Source of the DNA: an uncultured Archangium sp.
GTDB taxonomy: Bacteria; Myxococcota; Myxococcia; Myxococcales; Myxococcaceae
Direction: 5' to 3'
DNA length: 13,509 nt
Assembly (NCBI GenBank): GCA_946479335.1
Contig: CAMLFP010000126.1
Coordinates: 1-13,509 of the forward strand
A program made the position numbers and the translations under genes. How positions within the stretch are numbered: position 1 is the stretch's first letter; every line of letters begins with the position of its first letter. Shown here in pieces: positions 6,823-12,043 of this stretch. A model generated the notes under the pieces. The model saw nothing but the letters and a program-made list of their open reading frames with translations. It did not search any database and was not told where the DNA came from.

Positions 6823-8295
6823 ATGTGGCCAAGGGAACGACCGGCGCGACTCATCCTCTTCGGCGCGCTCCTTCTCGGCTTCGCGGCCCGCGCGTACGTC
6901 GTCTTCACCGACGAGGGCATCAACTGGCCCGACGAAATCTACCAGTCGTTCGAGCCCGCCCACCGGCTGGTCTTCGGCCACGGCATGGTGGCGTGGGAGT
7001 ACCTCGACGGCGCGCGCACCTGGGCGGTGCCGGGGTTCGTGGCCATCTGGCTGTGGCTGGCGAAGCTCTTCGGCGCGACCAGCCCTGGCGCGTACATCCA
7101 CCTGACCAAGCTGGTCTTCTCGGCGCTCTCGTGCGTCGCGGCGCTGGGCGTGTACCGGTTGGCGCGGCGCTTCGAGGCGCGCGAACTCGAGGCCAGCGTG
7201 GCGGCGGCGGCGTGGAGCCTGTGCGCGCTGGCGCTCTATTTCGCTCCGCGCGCGATGAGCGAGAACCTCGCGGCGGTGTGCATCGTGTGGGGGCTCGCGC
7301 TGCTGTTCCCTCTCCCCCGGGGAGAGGGTCCGCGGAGCGGGGGTGAGGGGCGCGACCTCATCATCGGCGCGAGCCTGCTGGGCGCAGCGACCCTGTTCCG
7401 TCTGCAATCAGGCGTGGTGTGCCTCGCGGTCGTGCTGGTCTTCGCGGTCCACGGCCTCCGCACGCGCGCGTGGAAACCGCTGGCGGTGCTCTTCGGCACG
7501 CTGTGCGTCTGGGCGCTGCTCTTCGGCGCGTGGGACGCCGCGGCCTGGCACGACCTGCCGCGCGCGAAGTACGGCGGCTGGTTCCATTCGGCGTTCGTCT
7601 ATTACGACGAGAACATCACCAAGAACCGCGGCGCGGCGTGGGGCGTGGCCGACGCGGGCTACTACTTCCGCGCGCTGTTCTCGGCGATGCCGGGCGTGAC
7701 GGTGGCGCTGGGCGTGGCGGTGCTGGCCTCGTTCCGCCGGGCGCCCGCGGTGCTCTTCATGGTGGCGGCCTTCGTCGCGCTGCACCTCCAGGTGCCGCAC
7801 AAGGAGCTGCGCTTCATGCTGCCGATTCTCCCGGTGGCGTGCGCGCTGCTGGGCGTGGCGCTCTCGCTGTTGCCGCCGGCGCCGGCGCGCCTCGGCGTGG
7901 CGCTGGTGGGCGCGGCGGTCCTCTACTCGTTCGCGACGGCGCGCAACCTCACCATGGGCGACCTCGGCAGCTACCCGGAGCGCGCGGGCTCGAGCGCGTG
8001 GAACGACTTCGGCCCGGTGAACAGGCTGATGATGGCGGCCAGTCAACGCGACGACCTGTGCGGCCTGCGCGTCGACGTGCACCTCGCGTGGACCGGCGGC
8101 CTCACCTACCTGCACCGCAACGCGCCGCTCTACATGCCGCGCACGCCGCACCAGTACGGCTGGTTCAACTACGTCATCACCCAGGGCGCGCAGGGCGTGG
8201 AGGTCATCGCGCAAGAAGGGCCGTGGCAGTTGATCCACCTCCCGGGGATGAGCACCTGCACGCCGAACCCGAACTACAGCTGGAAGCTGCCTTGA
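6823..8295 (+). CDS. GT-C membrane glycosyltransferase, Alg9/PIG-B mannosyltransferase-like (GT22)
   Basis: This 490-residue multi-pass protein has about ten predicted hydrophobic segments (for example 9-28, 95-113, 146-163, 179-206, 218-236, 308-323, 330-350, 356-371). Two features match the GT22 family that includes eukaryotic ALG9, ALG12 and PIG-B: an acidic first exoplasmic loop, WPDEIYQSFEPAHRLVFGHG (35-54), and the motif HKELRF (326-331), the counterpart of HKExRF. These enzymes transfer mannose from a polyprenyl-phosphate donor to a lipid-linked or protein-linked glycan. The bacterial acceptor is unknown and sugar specificity cannot be read from the sequence. Residues 162-177 are encoded by a REP-like palindrome and probably form an extra loop between two helices. 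The start ATG at 6823 gives a basic n-region before the first helix. No other glycan genes are nearby. Confidence 0.8.
   Translation: MWPRERPARLILFGALLLGFAARAYVVFTDEGINWPDEIYQSFEPAHRLVFGHGMVAWEYLDGARTWAVPGFVAIWLWLAKLFGATSPGAYIHLTKLVFSALSCVAALGVYRLARRFEARELEASVAAAAWSLCALALYFAPRAMSENLAAVCIVWGLALLFPLPRGEGPRSGGEGRDLIIGASLLGAATLFRLQSGVVCLAVVLVFAVHGLRTRAWKPLAVLFGTLCVWALLFGAWDAAAWHDLPRAKYGGWFHSAFVYYDENITKNRGAAWGVADAGYYFRALFSAMPGVTVALGVAVLASFRRAPAVLFMVAAFVALHLQVPHKELRFMLPILPVACALLGVALSLLPPAPARLGVALVGAAVLYSFATARNLTMGDLGSYPERAGSSAWNDFGPVNRLMMAASQRDDLCGLRVDVHLAWTGGLTYLHRNAPLYMPRTPHQYGWFNYVITQGAQGVEVIAQEGPWQLIHLPGMSTCTPNPNYSWKLP
7308..7351. repeat. REP-like palindromic element embedded in the glycosyltransferase gene
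   Basis: CCCTCTCC (7308-7315) and GGAGAGGG (7321-7328) form a perfect 8-bp stem around a five-base loop, followed by a G-rich tail ending GGGGTGAGGGG. From memory, this CCCTCTCCC..GGGAGAGGG..GGGGTGAGGG design is a dispersed intergenic palindrome in many proteobacterial genomes. Here it is read in frame as about 15 Gly/Arg/Glu/Pro-rich residues between membrane segments, without breaking the gene. No second copy is seen in the window. Confidence 0.7.
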
Positions 8296-8384
8296 TGAGG
8301 GCACGGGCGAACATCGAGAGGTGCTCGACGCGAGCGAGCCCTCGACCCCGGGCCAACACGTGAAGCTGAGCGCTCGCCTGGGGA

Positions 8385-8409
8385 AAAAGGAGCGCCTGGC
8401 GCAACTTTT
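8385..8409. terminator. Dyad with T-run; candidate terminator for the glycosyltransferase gene
   Basis: GCGCC (8392-8396) and GGCGC (8398-8402) are separated by one base. Outer arms AAAAG (8385-8389) and CTTTT (8405-8409) pair across a 2x2 mismatch. A GC-rich stem followed by AACTTTTC looks like a weak intrinsic terminator about 90 bases after the stop at 8295. It could instead be a protein-binding site. Confidence 0.35.
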
Positions 8410-8545
8410 CACCCAACGGAGCATGCGCTTGCAGGAGCGCGCCCGAAGAGACGCGCCTGACTGCCTTTCGTCACTGCGCACGTCCGTTGCGCGCCGACCC
8501 ACCTCGGAGCGGTGCTGCAGCATCTCTGCGCAGTCACGCCGTGAA

Positions 8546-8558
8546 CGAACTATGTTCG
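8546..8558. promoter_or_regulatory. Perfect dyad CGAAC-TAT-GTTCG just before the GGDEF start
   Basis: The 5-bp arms surround three bases and end at the purine-rich GAGGG (8558-8562), which lies three bases before the ATG at 8566. It could be an operator or an RNA hairpin affecting ribosome access. A dyad of this size may also occur by chance. Confidence 0.3.
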
Positions 8559-8565
8559 AGGGTCG

Positions 8566-9549
8566 ATGCGCTCGACGTTCCCCGCCGACTCTCCGCTGTA
8601 CGCCTTCACTGACGCGGAGGTCGACGCCATCTTCGGTGCCGGCACCGAGCGCCGCTACGCACCGGGAGACGTCGTCGTCTCCGAGGGCACGCCGGGTGAC
8701 TCGATGTACTTCCTCGTCGAGGGGCAATGCGAGGCGCGGCTGCACAGCGGCGCCACGGTGCGCACCTACGGCCCGGGGAGCTGGTTCGGCGAGCTCTCGT
8801 TCATCAACCCCGGCCACCTCCGCAGCGCGACCCTCGTCGCCACGCAGCCCACGCGGCTGCAGGAGCTGGATCAACACAGCATCGAGACGCTGATCACCTC
8901 ACACCCGCGCGCCATCTTCACGCTCGTGCGCCGCACCACCGCCTTCCTCGTCAACGCCGAGCGCACGCTGGTCGGCACGCTGCGCGACCAGAACGCGGAG
9001 CTGCAGCGCACCATCGAGAGCCTCAACTTCACGCGCAGCCGCTTGAGCCAGGAAGAAGAGGCCGCGCGCACCGACGGCCTCACCGGGCTGTACAACCGGC
9101 GCGCCTTCGACGCCGAGCTGGAGTCGTTCGTGAAGCGCGCGTCGGCCATCGGCCGGGGGCTGGCGCTGCTGGCCCTCGACCTCGACCACTTCAAGCCGGT
9201 GAACGACACGCTGGGACACGCCGCGGGCGACTTCGTGCTGACGGAGGTGGGGAAGATCCTGCGCGAGAAGGTGCGCCGCACCGACCTCCCCTGCCGCATC
9301 GGCGGCGATGAGTTCGTGGTGCTGCTCGCCGACCTCACCGAGTCGGTCGCGAAGGAGAAGGCCGAGGTGCTGCGCAAGGCCATCGGCGCCTTCCCGCACC
9401 CGGGCAACGGCCAGGGCATCCGCATCACCACCACCATGGGCGGCACGATGTTCGTGCCCGGTGAGGGCGTGGAGACGTTCCGCGCGCGCGCCGATGAGGC
9501 GCTGTACGACGCCAAGCGCGCCGGGCGGAACCGCGTCGGCTGGCGCTGA
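8566..9549 (+). CDS. Cyclic-nucleotide-binding domain / GGDEF diguanylate cyclase
   Basis: This 327-residue soluble protein makes cyclic di-GMP from two GTP under control of an N-terminal sensor. Residues 15-125 are a Crp-type cyclic-nucleotide-binding domain: GDSMYFLVEG (44-53) and the phosphate-binding cassette FGELSFINPGHLRSATLV (74-91). Glu76 and Arg86 are ten apart, as are Glu72 and Arg82 of E. coli CAP, so cNMP binding is plausible. Residues 126-168 look like a signalling coiled coil. The GGDEF domain (169-327) has DLDHFKPVNDTLGH (205-218), an intact GGDEF motif (246-250) and an RxxD inhibitory site (Arg237-Asp240) five residues before it, so it should be active and product-inhibited. 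No transmembrane segment, DNA-binding helix or EAL domain is present. ATG at 8566 is preceded by GAGGG. Confidence 0.93.
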   Translation: MRSTFPADSPLYAFTDAEVDAIFGAGTERRYAPGDVVVSEGTPGDSMYFLVEGQCEARLHSGATVRTYGPGSWFGELSFINPGHLRSATLVATQPTRLQELDQHSIETLITSHPRAIFTLVRRTTAFLVNAERTLVGTLRDQNAELQRTIESLNFTRSRLSQEEEAARTDGLTGLYNRRAFDAELESFVKRASAIGRGLALLALDLDHFKPVNDTLGHAAGDFVLTEVGKILREKVRRTDLPCRIGGDEFVVLLADLTESVAKEKAEVLRKAIGAFPHPGNGQGIRITTTMGGTMFVPGEGVETFRARADEALYDAKRAGRNRVGWR

Positions 9550-9556
9550 GCCGCGA

Positions 9557-9598
9557 GGGAGCGTCAGGCGCGCGGTGACTCCAGCGTCTGCCGCTCCC
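9557..9598. repeat. Inverted repeat after the GGDEF gene
   Basis: GGGAGCG (9557-9563) and CGCTCCC (9592-9598) could form a 7-bp stem with a 28-base loop just after the stop at 9549. No T-tract follows, and the second arm ends two bases before the next start. It may be a weak terminator, a regulatory hairpin or chance. Confidence 0.25.
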
Positions 9599-9600
9599 GA

Positions 9601-10344
9601 ATGCTCTACGGCGACCAGAAATCTCGGCAGATGGCGCGCTCGATTCTGCCCTCGACCTCGCACAGCAGCGCGTGGCGCCGGACGCACATCCATCGTGCGG
9701 CGCGCCACGAGGTGCGTGCGTCGCTGCGTCACCTCGTCACGGCTGCAGAGGCGTGGGACGACGGCGTCGAGTTCGGTGAGCGACATTGGCGAACGCTGCG
9801 CTCCGTCGTGCAGGACCGCCGCCGCGCCGACAAGCTGAACCCCTTCATTCGCTGGGCGGCCGCGCGTTCCCGAGACCTCGCCCCGGAGACGCGCCTCGAC
9901 AGCCTGCGCGGCGTGCTGCCCACCGGGCTCATCGGCGACCACGCGTTGGACCACCTCCAGCGTGACCGACGCATCACCCCGCGCGCCGAGCATCACCGGC
10001 CGTGGGTGCGGCACACCGTGTTCCTCGACCGCGGGCTGATGGCGTCACTGCTGCGCAAGCTGCTCGATGCGCCTGACGGCGTGCGCTGGCTGCACCGCTG
10101 CTTGAAGACGGCGAGCCGCGTGGTGGGCACCCGCCGCGTCACGCCGGGCCCGCATCGCTTGTTGGGCCACCCGCAGGTGCTGCCGTTCCTCGACGCGGTG
10201 GAGCGCGACCGCGTCGCCCGCTTCGTCGTCAGCGACTTCTGCCGCGAGTACCATCGCACGGGTGACGCGGAGCACGCCGCGCTGACCGCGAGCGCCAGCG
10301 TGACGGTGCCCGATTGGGACTGGTTCTACGACCACCACCGCTGA
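9601..10344 (+). CDS. Unrecognised basic soluble protein, 247 aa
   Basis: I do not recognise a family. The frame has strong G/C third positions and normal amino acid variety, unlike the opposite strand, so it is probably a real gene. The protein is rich in Arg, His, Asp and Trp, has no signal peptide or membrane segment, and starts MLYGDQKSRQMARSILPS. Features include a basic helix (HRAARHEVRASLRHL, 31-45), a central segment DSLRGVLPTGLIGDHALDHL (100-119) and an unusual C-terminus, VPDWDWFYDHHR. The several His and Asp residues do not match a metal-site motif I know. ATG at 9601 is taken because the frame reads naturally from there; ATG at 9631 is the alternative, and neither has a good ribosome-binding site. 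It lies 51 bases after the GGDEF gene and may share its transcript. Confidence 0.65.
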   Translation: MLYGDQKSRQMARSILPSTSHSSAWRRTHIHRAARHEVRASLRHLVTAAEAWDDGVEFGERHWRTLRSVVQDRRRADKLNPFIRWAAARSRDLAPETRLDSLRGVLPTGLIGDHALDHLQRDRRITPRAEHHRPWVRHTVFLDRGLMASLLRKLLDAPDGVRWLHRCLKTASRVVGTRRVTPGPHRLLGHPQVLPFLDAVERDRVARFVVSDFCREYHRTGDAEHAALTASASVTVPDWDWFYDHHR

Positions 10345-10428
10345 CCGCGTGGATCGTCTCGTGCGGCGCAGGCAACACACCCGCTGTGCAGCGCGCTGCA
10401 CGCTGAACAGCCCACCACCCTCCGACCC

Positions 10429-10854
10429 GTGCTCGCCCTGGCCCTCGTCACCACCCTCGCCGCGTCGCCGACGCCCACCGTCTCGCTCTCGGCGCGCCTC
10501 GACGTGGGCGGGCTGCTGGGCTCCGGCTGGTACGTGCCGCAGACCCGGGAGCAGATGCTGCTGGCGCTCAACGGCGCGCGCGACGGCCTGCTGGGGACAC
10601 CGGCGCTGGGCTTCGACCCGCTGCTGAACTCCACGCCGGTGGTGGGCGCGTGGGCGATGGCGGTGAACACGCGCGGCTACGACCAGGCGATGCTCATCAC
10701 CTCCGGCGCGCTGCAGTTGATGGGCGTGCTGGTGGCGCTCAAGCGGCTGGTGTTCGACGACAGCGCGTTCGCGAAGCCCGTCGGGCCGCAGCTGACGTTC
10801 TCACCCATCGTCGGTGGGCAGCTGGGCGTCAGCGTGCGCCTCACCAACTTCTGA
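10429..10854 (+). CDS. Small exported protein of unknown function, 141 aa
   Basis: The GTG at 10429 begins a hydrophobic segment, MLALALVTTLAASPTP, that resembles a short signal peptide cut after Ala-Ala near residue 12. It lacks the usual basic n-region, and no other ATG, GTG or TTG lies in frame between it and position 10348. The mature part has a hydrophobic stretch (about 86-103, ending LMGVLVALKRL) and a C-terminal beta-like segment, SPIVGGQLGVSVRLTNF, ending in Phe as outer-membrane beta proteins do. It is too short to be a classical barrel. It could be a periplasmic, inner-membrane or small outer-membrane protein. It lies 84 bases after the preceding gene and converges on the cysteine-rich lipoprotein gene with four bases between stop codons. 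Confidence 0.6.
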   Translation: MLALALVTTLAASPTPTVSLSARLDVGGLLGSGWYVPQTREQMLLALNGARDGLLGTPALGFDPLLNSTPVVGAWAMAVNTRGYDQAMLITSGALQLMGVLVALKRLVFDDSAFAKPVGPQLTFSPIVGGQLGVSVRLTNF

Positions 10855-10858
10855 AGCG

Positions 10859-12043
10859 CTACGTGCAGGTGCCGCCGACGCAGCTCTGCGTGCCGCCGCA
10901 CACGATGCCGCAGCCGCCGCAGTTCATCGGGTCGCTGCTGAACACCGCCTCGCACCCGTCGGGGTACCAGCCGTTGCAGTCGCCGGTGCCCGGGTAGCAA
11001 CGCGAGCGCGCGCAGACCATGCCGGGCAGACACACGCGGTCGGCATTCGCGACCGGCGAACACATCTGCCCGCAGCCTCCGCAGTTGTCGGGGTCGTGGT
11101 CGAAGTCGATGCACGCGTTGCCGCCGCAGCTGGCGGTGGGCGCCTGACACGTCGCCGCGCACTGCCCGGCGTTGCACACCAGCCCCGGCGCGCACGGCTG
11201 GTTGCACGCGCCACAGTTCGCGGAGTCGACCATCGGGTTGACGCACTGGCCGCCGCACGGCGTGAGCCCGGGCTGACAGACCAGCATGCACGCACCGCCG
11301 ACGCAGTCTTCCGAGGGCGCGCACGCGTGGCCGCAGGTGCCGCAGTTCAACGCGTCGCGCGCGGTGTCGACGCACCCCGGCCCGCACGCGGTGGTGCCAC
11401 CCGGGCACGCGGGCACGCACTGGCCTCCCGCGCACGTCTGGCTGGAGTCGCACGCCACGCCGCACGCCCCGCAGTTGAAGACGTCGAGGCGCGGGTCGAT
11501 GCAACCCTCGGTGCACGCGAGGAACGGGGCCGCGCACGGGCTGACACACCGCGCGTCGACGCAGCTGCCGGTGACGCAGTCGGCGTTCCGGAGGCAGCCT
11601 TCATCCACCGCGCACGGAGGGCACGCGCCACCACAGTCAACGTCGGTCTCCGCGCCGTTCAACGTCTGGTCGGTGCAGCTCGGCGCGGCGCACTGGCCGT
11701 TCGCGCACACGCCGCTGGCGCAGTCGTCGGGTGTCGCGCACGCGAGGCCATCGGCGCAGGGCGCGCAGTCACCACCACAGTCGATGTCGGTCTCCGTGCC
11801 GTTGCGCTGGCCATCGCGACACGCGCCGGCCGCGCAGGTGTGGCCCGCGCAGAGGCCGCTGGCGCAGTCGGTCGCCGCGAAGCACGTCAGGCCCTGCGCA
11901 CAGCCGGCACAGACGGCGCCTCCGCAGTCGACGTCGCTCTCTTCGCCGTTTTTCACGCCGTCGTTGCACGTGGGGGCCGGCGCGCACGCCGCGAGCGCCG
12001 CGCAGAAGAGGAGGAGCCTCGACGCGCCCTCGGCGTCAGTCAT
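10859..12043 (-). CDS. 64-cysteine modular lipoprotein, second of a tandem pair
   Basis: The ATG at 12043 starts a 394-residue lipoprotein: basic Arg9, hydrophobic LLLFCAALAAC with the lipidated Cys at 20, then almost wholly cysteine modules. Three type I modules (26-70, 75-118, 123-166) carry the pattern NGxExDxDCGG. Five type II modules (170-209, 213-252, 256-295, 299-344, 349-393) carry NCGxC with C-terminal GGxC-type ends; the last belongs to a DC(N/D)G...GCE subtype. Every module has exactly eight cysteines and linkers are three to four residues. Such modules are common in myxobacterial exported proteins; type II resembles the plant Stig1 family. I infer a rigid disulphide-stabilised rod on the outer membrane. 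It overlaps the upstream paralog by one base (TGATG), so translation is probably coupled. A longer frame starting at 12175 exists but has an Arg-rich, gene-unlike N-terminus overlapping the paralog. Confidence 0.88.
   Translation of the reverse strand: MTDAEGASRLLLFCAALAACAPAPTCNDGVKNGEESDVDCGGAVCAGCAQGLTCFAATDCASGLCAGHTCAAGACRDGQRNGTETDIDCGGDCAPCADGLACATPDDCASGVCANGQCAAPSCTDQTLNGAETDVDCGGACPPCAVDEGCLRNADCVTGSCVDARCVSPCAAPFLACTEGCIDPRLDVFNCGACGVACDSSQTCAGGQCVPACPGGTTACGPGCVDTARDALNCGTCGHACAPSEDCVGGACMLVCQPGLTPCGGQCVNPMVDSANCGACNQPCAPGLVCNAGQCAATCQAPTASCGGNACIDFDHDPDNCGGCGQMCSPVANADRVCLPGMVCARSRCYPGTGDCNGWYPDGCEAVFSSDPMNCGGCGIVCGGTQSCVGGTCT
10865..11536 (-). repeat. Five type II 8-cysteine modules (second lipoprotein)
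   Basis: Units of 40-46 residues have the form CxxxxxxCxxxC(I/V)(D/N), about eight residues, NCGxC, then three further cysteines. The fourth and fifth are longer variants. Linkers are VPA, MLV, AAT and ARSR. Confidence 0.85.
11546..11968 (-). repeat. Three type I 8-cysteine modules (second lipoprotein)
   Basis: Units of 44-45 residues have the form CxDxxxNGxE(T/S)D(V/I)DCGG, then CxxC-like pairs, then DCxxGxC and a final Cys. The core is also nearly conserved as DNA of about 30 bases, for example around 11631, 11775 and 11923. Confidence 0.85.

Larger units (their letters stand above)
8296..8565 (+). promoter_or_regulatory. Intergenic region before the GGDEF gene
   Basis: These 270 bases are the longest non-coding stretch in the window. 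I see no convincing gene: the reading frame opening at 8321 runs out of frame into the GGDEF gene and has an Arg/Ser-rich composition typical of a shadow. The stretch holds a small hairpin at 8323-8335 (GCTCG-ACG-CGAGC), the dyad at 8385-8409 and the dyad at 8546-8558. It presumably carries the promoter of the GGDEF gene, but no clear sigma-70 or sigma-54 boxes are recognisable. Confidence 0.5.

Noticed and set aside
5895..7346. A 483-codon plus-strand open frame opposite hprK
   Set aside because: It is the antisense shadow of hprK and part of the glycosyltransferase gene, with His/Asp/Arg-heavy low-complexity translation and no recognisable domain.
8390..8415. Sigma-54 promoter near TGGCGCAACTTTTC
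   Set aside because: The -24 GG-like part is present but the -12 GC at the required ten-base spacing is missing.
7408..8877. A 489-codon minus-strand open frame opposite the glycosyltransferase and GGDEF genes
   Set aside because: Extremely Arg/His-rich translation, spans two well-supported genes on the other strand, and is a usual artefact of high-GC DNA.
8321..8893. Plus-strand frame possibly encoding a gene in the 8296-8565 gap
   Set aside because: Two thirds of it overlaps the GGDEF gene out of frame, the translation is Arg/Ser-rich, and no ribosome site or motif supports it.
9557..9598. Rho-independent terminator after the GGDEF gene
   Set aside because: The stem has a 28-base loop and no T-tract, so I list it only as an inverted repeat.
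8899..10014. A 371-codon minus-strand open frame opposite the GGDEF and hypothetical genes
   Set aside because: It overlaps the intact GGDEF domain in antisense and has shadow-like composition.
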